DNA from: Oxalobacteraceae bacterium CAVE-383
Lineage (GTDB): Bacteria; Pseudomonadota; Gammaproteobacteria; Burkholderiales; Burkholderiaceae_D
Reading direction: 5' to 3'
NCBI GenBank assembly: GCA_004134995.1
Contig: REGP01000003.1
Coordinates: 124,001 to 188,000 of the forward strand
DNA: 64,000 nt
Shown here piece by piece: positions 18,392 through 26,948 of this stretch (position 1 is the first letter of the stretch; every line of letters begins with the position of its first letter). The notes under the pieces are model-generated. The model had not been told where the DNA came from. It saw only the letters and a list, made by a program, of their open reading frames with translations, and made no database searches. A program made the position numbers and the translations under genes.

Positions 18392-18846
18392 TGCTGCTGC
18401 CCGGAAGAGAGTTGGGTGCATGTAATCATTTTTAAGCAATTGGGCAATGAAATTAAAGCGGGAAATTTTATTCAGGCATGACCCGTCTGACATGGCCGCG
18501 ATAGAAATATTGCGGGGGCTATGGGTTTTAATGAGTATTTAATTGCAGTCAGGTACAATTGATCGTTTTACAATTTACTGCAAAAAGTGTCAAGCGATGA
18601 GGTCATGAATTCAGCTGAAATTTTGTCGGACAGGTGAGAACGGGCATTTGCAGCAAATGACCAAATTGCAGGCGCAATATTGCGCGCGTCTTGTAATTGT
18701 TATATCGCCAAGAAATGGATGTTCATCGCAGAAATCTAATGGCGCGACGATTAAGTCAAGGGATTAAATGTTTTGTTGCGTTATGCGCACCATTCGCAGA
18801 GCATGGCGGAGAGCCAGTCGCTTCATAATTAGCTGGGTGAATTTGG
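18392..18846. promoter_or_regulatory. divergent intergenic region between the two polysaccharide loci
   Basis: This stretch separates rfaH (minus) from the plus-strand locus. It contains a direct repeat TACAATT (about 18554 and 18569) inside a GCAGT ... ACTGC frame, and a perfect 14-bp palindrome GCGCAATATTGCGC at 18672-18685. I see no ops element in the plus orientation, no coding frame worth calling and no consensus sigma-70 promoter. Both divergent promoters must lie here. Confidence 0.4.
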
Positions 18847-19857
18847 ATGTTTACTAATAAAGTACTAATGATTACTGGTGGCACGGGCTCCTTTGGTAAC
18901 ACGGTATTAAATCGCTTTCTCGACTCCGAAGTAAAGGAGATCCGTATTTTCAGTCGCGATGAAAAAAAGCAAGAAGATATGCGCGTTGCCCTGAATAATA
19001 ATAAGGTCAAATTCTATATCGGGGATGTACGTGAATACAATGGACTCTCCCAGGCAATGATCGGTGTGGATTTTGTGTTTCATGCGGCTGCGCTGAAGCA
19101 AGTCCCATCTTGTGAGTTTTATCCGATGGAAGCGTTTCGGACGAATGTACTTGGAACGGAAAATGTACTTAACGCGGCCATTGCAGAAAAAGTGGGCCGG
19201 GTTGTGGTTTTAAGTACCGATAAAGCGGTCTATCCGATCAATGCCATGGGAATTTCAAAAGCAATGGCGGAAAAGCTGGTGGTTGCAAAATCTCGTGTAA
19301 TTCCCGACGGCGGCCCTATTATTTGCGCTACGCGTTATGGCAATGTGATGGCTTCGAGAGGGTCGGTAATTCCTTTGTTCATCAAACAATTGAGATCAGG
19401 TCAGCCTTTGACGGTGACAGATCCCAATATGACAAGATTTTTGATGTCGCTGGAAGATTCGGTGGATCTGGTGTTGCACGCCTTTATTCATGCCCAACAA
19501 GGCGACTTGTTCGTTCAAAAGGCGCCTGCTTCCACCGTTGCAGATCTGGCACAGGCTCTACTGGAGCTCTTCGACCTCGACAATCCGATCAAGATAATCG
19601 GTACTCGCCACGGAGAAAAATTATACGAATCATTAATTTCTCGCGAAGAGATGGCGAAAGCCCAGGATATGGGACGTTATTATCGCATTCCAACCGATAA
19701 TCGGGATTTGAACTACAACAAGTATTTTGTCGAAGGAGAATCGCATATAGCGGATTTGGATGACTATACCTCTCACAATACTGAACGCTTGAACATTGAT
19801 GCGATTAAAGCACTTCTCATGAAATTACCGGAAATTCAAGAGGCGCTTAATGCTTAA
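18847..19857 (+). CDS. fnlA: UDP-GlcNAc 4,6-dehydratase/5-epimerase, FnlA/WbjB/CapE type
   Basis: A 336-residue short-chain dehydrogenase that begins UDP-L-FucNAc-type synthesis from UDP-GlcNAc. NADP-binding TGGTGSFGN is near residue 11. The modified triad is visible as STDKA and, instead of Tyr-x3-Lys, Met-x3-Lys in AMGISKAMAEK, as is usual for this inverting dehydratase group. FVQKAPASTV and GTRHGEKLYE are C-terminal family motifs. The next gene, an FnlC homologue, overlaps its end by eight bases. The middle enzyme of the pathway (FnlB/WbjC/CapF) is absent here. Confidence 0.88.
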   Translation: MFTNKVLMITGGTGSFGNTVLNRFLDSEVKEIRIFSRDEKKQEDMRVALNNNKVKFYIGDVREYNGLSQAMIGVDFVFHAAALKQVPSCEFYPMEAFRTNVLGTENVLNAAIAEKVGRVVVLSTDKAVYPINAMGISKAMAEKLVVAKSRVIPDGGPIICATRYGNVMASRGSVIPLFIKQLRSGQPLTVTDPNMTRFLMSLEDSVDLVLHAFIHAQQGDLFVQKAPASTVADLAQALLELFDLDNPIKIIGTRHGEKLYESLISREEMAKAQDMGRYYRIPTDNRDLNYNKYFVEGESHIADLDDYTSHNTERLNIDAIKALLMKLPEIQEALNA

Positions 19858-20974
19858 GTTGATGACTTTGGTCGGAACGCGTCCTGAACTTATCAAGATG
19901 AGCAGAGTGATTGCCGAGTGCGATAAACAATTTAATCATATTTTGGTACATTCTGGGCAAAACTACGATTACGAATTGAATCAAGTCTTCTTCGACGATC
20001 TGCAAATACGCAGACCGGATTATTTTCTGGAGGCTGCCGGAGATACTGCGGCAAAAACGATTGCTGCAGTCATTGAAAAATCGGACGCAATTTTTGAGAG
20101 CGAAGCGCCAGACGCTCTTCTTTTGTACGGTGATACCAATACCTGCCTGGCTGTTATTTCCGCCAAGCGTCGGAAAATTCCTGTTTTTCATATGGAAGCA
20201 GGTAACCGGTGCTTCGACCAACGGGTTCCCGAGGAATTAAATCGCAAGGTTCTGGATCATCTTAGCGACATCAATATGGTTCTGACCGAACATGCGCGCC
20301 GTTATTTAATTGCCGAGGGCTTGAGGCCTGAACACATTATTAAAACGGGCTCGCATATGCGCGAAGTTATCGATTTTTATTTGCCGAAGATCGAGCAATC
20401 CGATGTTCTGTCCCGTTTGCAATTGGAGAGCGGAAAATTTTTTGTCGTCAGCGCGCACCGCGAAGAAAACGTAGATTCGCCGGAGGCATTAGAAGATCTG
20501 CTGGAGACCTTACAAGCGCTTCTGCAGCGATATCAGATGCCGATTTTTGTTTCGACACATCCGAGAACACGCAGACGCATGGACGATGCAGGTTACACGG
20601 ATCTGGACGCGCGCATCATGTTTTCAAAGCCTTTGGGTTTTTTCGATTACATGAAGCTGCAGATGAGCGCCTTTTGCGTATTGTCAGACAGCGGCACCAT
20701 TACCGAAGAGGCATCCTTGTTAAATCTTCCTGCGGTTACTTTGCGGAATGCGCATGAGCGGCCGGAGGGGATGGATGTGGGGACATTGATTATGTGCGGG
20801 CTGAAGTCCGAACGCGTGATCGAGGCTATTGACATCGTCGTTTCCCAACGCACCGAAAAGTTGCATACGGCTCTCCCGGTAGCCGATTATGAAAATCCTT
20901 ATGTCTCCAAGCAGATTGTCAGGGTAGTTGCCAGCTACGTTGACTATATTAACCGGGTGGTTTGGTCAAAATAA
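19850..20974 (+). CDS. fnlC: UDP-N-acetylglucosamine 2-epimerase-like enzyme, FnlC/WbjD/CapG type
   Basis: A 374-residue non-hydrolysing 2-epimerase. GTRPELIKMSRV is near the start, and HSGQNYDYELNQVFF, GDTNTCLA, HMEAGNRCFDQRVPEE and SAHREENVD all match the FnlC/WbjD subgroup better than WecB. In L-FucNAc synthesis it performs the last step, epimerising UDP-L-PneNAc at C2. Overlap with fnlA implies co-translation. A reductase must act between the two, so either it lies elsewhere or another reductase (for example the WbpV-like gene in this locus) is used and the product is a different sugar. Confidence 0.88.
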   Translation: MLKLMTLVGTRPELIKMSRVIAECDKQFNHILVHSGQNYDYELNQVFFDDLQIRRPDYFLEAAGDTAAKTIAAVIEKSDAIFESEAPDALLLYGDTNTCLAVISAKRRKIPVFHMEAGNRCFDQRVPEELNRKVLDHLSDINMVLTEHARRYLIAEGLRPEHIIKTGSHMREVIDFYLPKIEQSDVLSRLQLESGKFFVVSAHREENVDSPEALEDLLETLQALLQRYQMPIFVSTHPRTRRRMDDAGYTDLDARIMFSKPLGFFDYMKLQMSAFCVLSDSGTITEEASLLNLPAVTLRNAHERPEGMDVGTLIMCGLKSERVIEAIDIVVSQRTEKLHTALPVADYENPYVSKQIVRVVASYVDYINRVVWSK

Positions 20975-21062
20975 TTCCTGTTATAGCAGAGGGCATATGC
21001 CTTTCGTTTTTTGTTCGATTGCAGTAGGTAGTCGTTAAGTCAAGTAACAAGAGAACCCTCGA

Positions 21063-23576
21063 TTGCGATATTCATTCACTTTAGCTTTTATGGCAAATAC
21101 GTATGCCATAACCTTGCTACTCATCATATTGGGTATCTCGGGTCATCGTGTCATGGCTGCGGAGGTCGGTGTAGTTCAGGGAGCCACTTTGGCACTGTTC
21201 TATGCGTTTTCAGCAAACGCCCGTAGTCTTATTTTGAATAAGATATCCGGCGTCTCTGCTTATTCAGTGATGTTTTGGCGTTTTGTCCTGCTTGTTCCTC
21301 TTGCGGCAGCTTCCTATTGGCTAAGCGTCGACGTCGCACAGGCGCATTGGTTATTGACGATTATCCTTATCCTTCGTCGTTGCATTGAATGGCTGGGAGA
21401 AGTTCATCTCAGTGAGATGGAGCGTCTTGGAAATCAAAATGCGGCAAAAAGATATTTTTTGCTGCAGGCAATTTTAATGCTGATCCTATTGGTTTGGCTT
21501 GTGGGCGATTTTCCCCATCCATTGCTGGGCTTATTTTTGTGGGCGTTTTTGCCGATTGGATTTAGCACCGGTTTCCTCATGCATTTGACCAAGGCATCAT
21601 ACACATTGACCGGTGTTACTTTCAAGATGCTGCCAAACCTGGGATCGACGGCGATCATCGGCATTACCGTTTATGTATTTCGGCTTTTGATTTTGCTGGC
21701 GACAGACAAAGAAACGGCGGGGGATTTATTTACCGCATTTGCAATTGGAGGTGTGATCGGATCCATATTTGCAAATGTATTAGGCGCAAGTATTGCGCAT
21801 CACGAACAGAGTAGCGGAGCACCTTATTTTCCGAAATTTCTCCGTTACGCATTAAATGCCTCAATTATTCTGGGTGCGGCAATTTTCTTTGCCGCGGCGC
21901 TAAAATTTCCGCTTCTGCCACGAACCGGGAAGTCCAATTTTTTCTGGGAAACCACTGGCTTGTCGATGATCGGCAGCGTCATTATGGTGTATGCCCAACG
22001 TATACGTTTTAGGCTGTTGCAGAACGATAGCGAACATGATGTTTTCGGTCCAGACGTGCTGGTGAACATTTTGGTTTTTGCATCTGTTCCATTTGTATTT
22101 TATTTGTTTGGCAAAGAAGCAATGAGCGGACTGTATTTGCTCAGCTCTGCATTGGCATATGTTTTTTACAAGAGTGCCGGGAGAGAAAAAGAAGAATATA
22201 GCGGTAAACGGGCTTATTCTCCGCTTGTCTATAGGTATTTGCAGGCGGGAATAGCTGCGTTGCTATTGCTGCCGCTATTTTTCCAATTGGGGGCAGGGAT
22301 ATTTCTCGAACAATCCGTCACTTTTGATAGTGGAGGAGTATTACGTAATCTTCCAATACCAGTCTCAGTGCTGGTCTGCTACATAGGCATATTATTGATC
22401 GGAGCTTACCGGCGCGCATTTTTATCGTTCGCATATATTTTTGTCACATGCATATTAATGGTGATGTCGTCCATTATTTTGACGCAAGGTATGTCGCTCT
22501 TGCAGCAAGAGAAATTCGTTTTGTTGATTCAATATGTACTGCCGATGTTTGCTTTGGTATTAGGTCAAATATATGAACCATTGGAAGAATCCAAAGACGA
22601 TGCAACCTGCGCAAAAGCTTTTTTCTGGATATTAATTTTCGTCGTCCCCTTACAGCTGATTTTTACCTGGCAACGAGGTCTTGGATACTTGTCTCCTTGG
22701 GCTGGTTTATTTTCCATTTATCAATCTTTGCAGTATGTGCCTGTCATTTTTGTTTCTGCGTTTGTTCTCGCTCTGTTTGGGCTTTGGCATTTACCAAAAT
22801 ATAAGATCGCCTTATTCTTTCTTTCCCTTTGCATGGCAATTTATGTCGCAGCGTCCATATCGATGCTGGCGATAGCGCTGTTTTTTGTTGGGTTACTGAC
22901 CTTTGTTTTTTTTCATTTAAAAGTAGGTGCGGGAAAATTTCCATTTGGCATGCTTCTCATGGCACTCGTGTTGAGCGTTGCTTATTCCAAGTACATAGAA
23001 TCTGATGTCACATTTAAATTTAGCTTGCCAACTAATGTTGTTGCGGGGAAAGTAGACAGTAATGAAGCTGGGGTAACAAGAGAAATCCCATTGGAAGCAG
23101 AGATTGTTTCAACTCCATCGAAAATAACAGACAGTGAATTGCCTAAAAATCTCAGTGGACGAATCAAATATTGGAACTATTACATCCACGGTGTTTCAAA
23201 TACCCCGCGATCATTTCTATTCGGCAGTGATACTCCGCCGGACCGTACGCAGTACCCTAGTGGACATAATTATTATTTGGATTTTATCTTTAACTTCGGG
23301 TTGTTCGCGATAATTCCGACTTTGTTTCTTATCGGATTTACGGTTATGCAGATATACCGGCGTCGAAGAATAATAATCACATCGCCAACCTTGCTTTCAT
23401 TGTCCTTAGTCGTTATGTTCTTGATTTTTTGCGATAATTTTCTAAAAGTTGGTATGAGGCAACCCTATGCAGGAATATTTTCGTTTTTTCTGTGGGGATT
23501 GCTAATTACAAAATTAAAAAGAAGTGGTCCCGACAATTCGGACAATAGTTTAAGTGGACGCATGTCGCGAGGCTAA
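21063..23576 (+). CDS. large membrane protein resembling a flippase fused to an O-antigen polymerase
   Basis: An 837-residue protein with about 20 hydrophobic segments. Residues 1 to about 375 look like a Wzx-type half: regularly spaced helices, charged loops such as RRCIEWLGEVHLSEMER, and no polymerase motif. Residues 400-837 look like a Wzy/WaaL half, with a long periplasmic loop (about 655-730) and the typical SGHNYYLDFIFNFGL segment near residue 732. A hydrophilic linker at about residues 365-385 (SAGREKEEYSGKRAYS) separates the halves. The last residues may run into an insertion-sequence remnant that follows. The fusion reading is my inference; a single long polymerase is the alternative. 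Confidence 0.55.
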   Translation: MRYSFTLAFMANTYAITLLLIILGISGHRVMAAEVGVVQGATLALFYAFSANARSLILNKISGVSAYSVMFWRFVLLVPLAAASYWLSVDVAQAHWLLTIILILRRCIEWLGEVHLSEMERLGNQNAAKRYFLLQAILMLILLVWLVGDFPHPLLGLFLWAFLPIGFSTGFLMHLTKASYTLTGVTFKMLPNLGSTAIIGITVYVFRLLILLATDKETAGDLFTAFAIGGVIGSIFANVLGASIAHHEQSSGAPYFPKFLRYALNASIILGAAIFFAAALKFPLLPRTGKSNFFWETTGLSMIGSVIMVYAQRIRFRLLQNDSEHDVFGPDVLVNILVFASVPFVFYLFGKEAMSGLYLLSSALAYVFYKSAGREKEEYSGKRAYSPLVYRYLQAGIAALLLLPLFFQLGAGIFLEQSVTFDSGGVLRNLPIPVSVLVCYIGILLIGAYRRAFLSFAYIFVTCILMVMSSIILTQGMSLLQQEKFVLLIQYVLPMFALVLGQIYEPLEESKDDATCAKAFFWILIFVVPLQLIFTWQRGLGYLSPWAGLFSIYQSLQYVPVIFVSAFVLALFGLWHLPKYKIALFFLSLCMAIYVAASISMLAIALFFVGLLTFVFFHLKVGAGKFPFGMLLMALVLSVAYSKYIESDVTFKFSLPTNVVAGKVDSNEAGVTREIPLEAEIVSTPSKITDSELPKNLSGRIKYWNYYIHGVSNTPRSFLFGSDTPPDRTQYPSGHNYYLDFIFNFGLFAIIPTLFLIGFTVMQIYRRRRIIITSPTLLSLSLVVMFLIFCDNFLKVGMRQPYAGIFSFFLWGLLITKLKRSGPDNSDNSLSGRMSRG

Positions 23577-23842
23577 CGAAGAAGACGAGCGAGGCGGTGT
23601 ACAAGACCCATATCAGTCTCCGTCACCTACCCTTACTTGCGGCTCCGATGCAACGCGGATCACGAGTCCCAATCAGGTATTCGCGATCGACATCATGCAT
23701 TCCGATGCGGCGGGATTCGTTTATTTGTTCGCGACCATGGACCGGCCCAGCCGACCAGTATTGGGCCAGGTTATCCATCGCGCCGCACGCTCTTGCCCTG
23801 CGCATGGTGCAAATTTGTGTCCAACCAAACCGGCTACCTCGC
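23523..23842 (+). mobile_element. remnant of an IS3-family insertion sequence
   Basis: The segment starts with a GTGGTCCCGACAATTCGG-like end and contains a piece of the OrfB integrase core. In the frame at 23668-23775 it reads PNQVFAIDIMHSD, then GFVYLFATMDRPSRPVLG, matching the PNQVW-DITYI ... GFVYL ... MD-SRRVL block of IS3 transposases, including the first catalytic aspartate. Everything else of the element is missing and the frame is broken. It lies between two membrane-protein genes of the locus. Confidence 0.7.
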
Positions 23843-25330
23843 ATGACACTGTTTAAAAATTTACCCACTTGGCTTAATCGCGCTGCTTATTATTTATTTT
23901 TCGGAATTGTCGGGCTGCTAACGTTAAAAGCGTATGAGCAATATTCGGGACATGGATATATTTATCTACTATTCACCGTCATATCGAATAGCCTCCTTTA
24001 TTTGGGATTCAGAAAGAAGGCGATTTTTTTTGATGCTGCTATCGGCGTCTTTTTTTGGCTGGGATTCTGGCTAAAGACAACGATAAGAATCGCTTTCTTG
24101 AACGGGGTGTTTCATGAGGCAGTAGGAAATTTCGATGGTTCTGGTGCTGCATTCGACCGAGGTTTGCTAGTTTCTTCATGCGGCCTTCTTGCACTCGTTG
24201 TGGTCGCAGTCATCAGAGGACATTTTTTTTCATATGCTGGCAAGAGGGGGCAGATAAGTACTCAGCCTGGATTGTTCAAGTTATATCAAAGTAATCGTAA
24301 ATATATTTTGGCAACCTTCGTATTGCTATGCGCGGGTGTCGCAATAAGTAACGTTTATTTAGGTATTTATCAAAGGGGAGAGGTCTCCTCGATGATTTTG
24401 CCCTTCGGACTGAGTGGAATATATAAATGGTTATTGCTGTTCGGGTTAGCTTCTTTTGGCGCAATAATTCTTCAATTCGAATATGTCATTTGCAAAAGAA
24501 ATTCTTATTTAGTCGCGATTTTGGTTTTGCTTGAAGGCCTGTTGTCGAATGTTTCTATGCTGAGCCGGGGTATGGTTTTAAATTCGGTGGCGACATTCTT
24601 CGGTTTATTCAAAAGTTTACAATGTAATCTAATTGCCGTTAAATTTCGTTTTTTTGCTACTATTGCCGTCATTTTTTTAACGCTATTTTTGAGTTCGCTC
24701 TTAATCGTAAGTTATTTACGTTATTACGGGCCAGTCAAATTTGATGAAAAAGTGGCGGCGATAAGCAGCATTTCCGATGTGCAACATGTCGCTTCGTCGG
24801 GCTTCATATCAAGCCAGACTGATGCTCTTTTTATTGACCGTTGGGTTGGTGTTGAAGGTGTATTTGCTGTATCGAGTTCAAAAAAAGAAGGGTGGGATTT
24901 ATGGCGAAATGCCTGGAGGGAAACCTATGCCGAACGTGGCACAAGTTTTTATGACTTGAATCTCATCCAGTCTCCTTATCTGATTACCGATTTGTCGAAA
25001 CATCACTATATTTCTTTGCCTGGCGTTATTGCTTTTTTCTTTTATCCAGGTTCATTCCCGTTCTTGTTTTTTTGTATGTTATTGGTAGGCGCCATAGGTG
25101 CCCTGACTGAGATTGTCGTTTATAAGATGAGCGGTAAAAACTTGATTCTATGTTCTTTGTTGGCACAGGTTGTTGCATTTAGATTTGCAAGTTTTGGCTA
25201 TGCTCCGTCCCAATCCTATTTACTATTTGGATCTTTAATCTTAAATCTCGTTTTCATCTACGGTGCCGAACGATTGTTGTCGCGTTCAAGTGGATTTCTT
25301 TCGCCAGCCCTGCAAAACAACCAAAAATAG
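23843..25330 (+). CDS. wzy: putative O-antigen/oligosaccharide repeat-unit polymerase
   Basis: A 495-residue polytopic membrane protein with about 12 hydrophobic segments. The open frame begins at 23597, but its first 82 residues are translated IS remnant. The ATG at 23843 (MTLFKNLPTW) starts the genuine hydrophobic protein. Features fitting repeat-unit polymerases are SMLSRGMVLNSVATFF in a central loop, a long periplasmic loop with DRWVGVEGV (residues about 325-400), and low sequence conservation. No catalytic residue can be assigned. If it is the Wzy, the polymerase-like half of the upstream fusion may be a ligase or a second polymerase. Confidence 0.6.
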   Translation: MTLFKNLPTWLNRAAYYLFFGIVGLLTLKAYEQYSGHGYIYLLFTVISNSLLYLGFRKKAIFFDAAIGVFFWLGFWLKTTIRIAFLNGVFHEAVGNFDGSGAAFDRGLLVSSCGLLALVVVAVIRGHFFSYAGKRGQISTQPGLFKLYQSNRKYILATFVLLCAGVAISNVYLGIYQRGEVSSMILPFGLSGIYKWLLLFGLASFGAIILQFEYVICKRNSYLVAILVLLEGLLSNVSMLSRGMVLNSVATFFGLFKSLQCNLIAVKFRFFATIAVIFLTLFLSSLLIVSYLRYYGPVKFDEKVAAISSISDVQHVASSGFISSQTDALFIDRWVGVEGVFAVSSSKKEGWDLWRNAWRETYAERGTSFYDLNLIQSPYLITDLSKHHYISLPGVIAFFFYPGSFPFLFFCMLLVGAIGALTEIVVYKMSGKNLILCSLLAQVVAFRFASFGYAPSQSYLLFGSLILNLVFIYGAERLLSRSSGFLSPALQNNQK

Positions 25331-25339
25331 AAAAGCACA

Positions 25340-26302
25340 ATGTCATCTCAGCATGATTTTAGTCCCGTGATTTTGGTTACCGGCGCTTCCGGATTTGTTG
25401 GAGCGGCGTTGATGCATAGGCTTAGCACCGACGGACGGCGTGTTTATCCTGCCGTACGCAAAAAAATTGCGATGCCTGATTTTCGATTAGCGCCAGACCT
25501 AACGGCAACCGCGAACTGGCGACCTGCGCTACAAGGTATTAACGTCATAGTCCATACTGCTGCTCGCGTTCACATAATGAATGACAACGTAGCCGATCCG
25601 CTTGCCGCATTCCGTGCCGCGAATGTGGATGGTACGCTGGCTCTGGCGCGGCAAGCTGCGGAAGCGGGCGTCCGCCGCTTCGTATTTATCAGTTCGATCA
25701 AGGTCAATGGCGAGGTCAGCGCCCCAGGCGCCGCATTTTCAGCAAAGGATCGGCCTGCACCGGTCGACGATTATGGCATTTCCAAGGCTGAAGCTGAAGT
25801 CTGCTTGCAACAGGTCGCACACGATACTGGTATGCAGGTTGTCATCATTCGGCCTCCGCTAGTATACGGCCCCGGCGTCAAGGCAAATTTTCAAAGCATG
25901 ATGTGGTGGTTGCGGCGCGGTATTCCGCTGCCGTTTGGCGGCATTCAGAATAAACGCAGTCTTGTGGCATTGGACAATCTCATCGATTTAATTGTGCTCT
26001 GTATTGAACACCCTGCCGCCGCAAACCGGATATTCCTTGCCGCCGATGGTGACGATATGTCGACGCCTGAGTTGCTGCGCAGAGTCGCGGCAACTTTGGG
26101 CACCGAAGCGAAGTTATTTTCTGTGCCGGTTGGATTATTGACAGGAGCTGCCCGTCTGATTGGGAAGCCTGCAATCGCGCAGCGGCTATGCGGTTCCTTG
26201 CAAGTCGATATATCTGAAACCCGAAATGTGCTTGGCTGGCAGCCCCCTTTCACGGTAGATATGAGCCTGTATAAAACGGCGCAATGGTTTCTGAGCAGAT
26301 AA
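25340..26302 (+). CDS. NAD-dependent sugar epimerase/4-reductase, WbpV-like
   Basis: A 320-residue extended short-chain dehydrogenase. VTGASGFVGAALMHRL is near residue 14, VHTAARVHIM follows, the active-site YGISKAEAE carries Tyr-x3-Lys, and RPPLVYGPGVKANF and NKRSLVALDNL are typical of WbpV/WbpK/WcfB-like enzymes. These reduce the 4-keto-6-deoxy sugar made by a WbpM-type dehydratase, giving UDP-D-QuiNAc or UDP-D-FucNAc. The neighbours downstream, a phosphoglycosyl transferase and a WbpM homologue, complete that set, so the initiating sugar of the repeat is probably QuiNAc or FucNAc. Confidence 0.8.
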   Translation: MSSQHDFSPVILVTGASGFVGAALMHRLSTDGRRVYPAVRKKIAMPDFRLAPDLTATANWRPALQGINVIVHTAARVHIMNDNVADPLAAFRAANVDGTLALARQAAEAGVRRFVFISSIKVNGEVSAPGAAFSAKDRPAPVDDYGISKAEAEVCLQQVAHDTGMQVVIIRPPLVYGPGVKANFQSMMWWLRRGIPLPFGGIQNKRSLVALDNLIDLIVLCIEHPAAANRIFLAADGDDMSTPELLRRVAATLGTEAKLFSVPVGLLTGAARLIGKPAIAQRLCGSLQVDISETRNVLGWQPPFTVDMSLYKTAQWFLSR

Positions 26303-26350
26303 TTATCCAGGATAGTTAAAAAATACGAACGAACGTGAAACAATAGCGAG

Positions 26351-26911
26351 ATGAAAAGACTATTCGACCTTATATTGGCCATAATTGCCGGCATCTTGCT
26401 GTCGATGCCGATCGTCATTGTCTCGCTTCTCGTACGTTTTACGTCCCCAGGTCCGGTGCTATATTGGTCCGATCGTGTCGGAAAGCGCAATATGCTCTTC
26501 AAAATGCCGAAATTTCGAACGATGCGTGTCGGTACGCCGACAGTCGCTACACATTTACTGGCTGATCCAGGTGCTTATTTGACGCCGATCGGTAGCTTTT
26601 TACGTAAATCGAGCCTGGACGAATTACCGCAAATATGGAGTATTCTCGCGGGCGACATGAGTTTTGTGGGACCGCGCCCAGCTTTATTCAATCAGGAAGA
26701 CTTGATCGTATTGCGCACTGAGTGCGGCGTAGATAGTCTGGTTCCGGGCTTGACCGGCTGGGCGCAGGTTAATGGGCGAGATGCGCTGCCGATTCCTGAC
26801 AAGGTTAAATTAGATCAGGAATATTTGCAAAACGCCAACTTATTGTTAGATTTGCATATTCTATATTTGACGATGAAAAAAGTTATAAAACGCGATGGCA
26901 TACAACACTAA
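26351..26911 (+). CDS. undecaprenyl-phosphate sugar-1-phosphate transferase (PglC/WcaJ catalytic-domain type)
   Basis: A 186-residue monotopic phosphoglycosyl transferase that starts the repeat unit by moving a sugar-1-phosphate to undecaprenyl phosphate. It has one N-terminal re-entrant hydrophobic helix (LILAIIAGILLSMPIVIVS), then KMPKFRTMRV, SFLRKSSLDELPQ with the catalytic Asp-Glu pair, GDMSFVGPRP, and PGLTGWAQVNGRD. Only the minimal catalytic domain is present, as in PglC. The sugar is probably the product of the adjacent dehydratase and reductase. Confidence 0.88.
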   Translation: MKRLFDLILAIIAGILLSMPIVIVSLLVRFTSPGPVLYWSDRVGKRNMLFKMPKFRTMRVGTPTVATHLLADPGAYLTPIGSFLRKSSLDELPQIWSILAGDMSFVGPRPALFNQEDLIVLRTECGVDSLVPGLTGWAQVNGRDALPIPDKVKLDQEYLQNANLLLDLHILYLTMKKVIKRDGIQH

Positions 26912-26948
26912 CGATTATGACCCGCTTCGATCTTATCCTTACTAACTA

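Noticed and set aside
23597-23842. 82-residue N-terminal extension of the polymerase-like protein
   Set aside because: It is IS3 remnant DNA read in a wrong frame. The hydrophobic protein starts at 23843.
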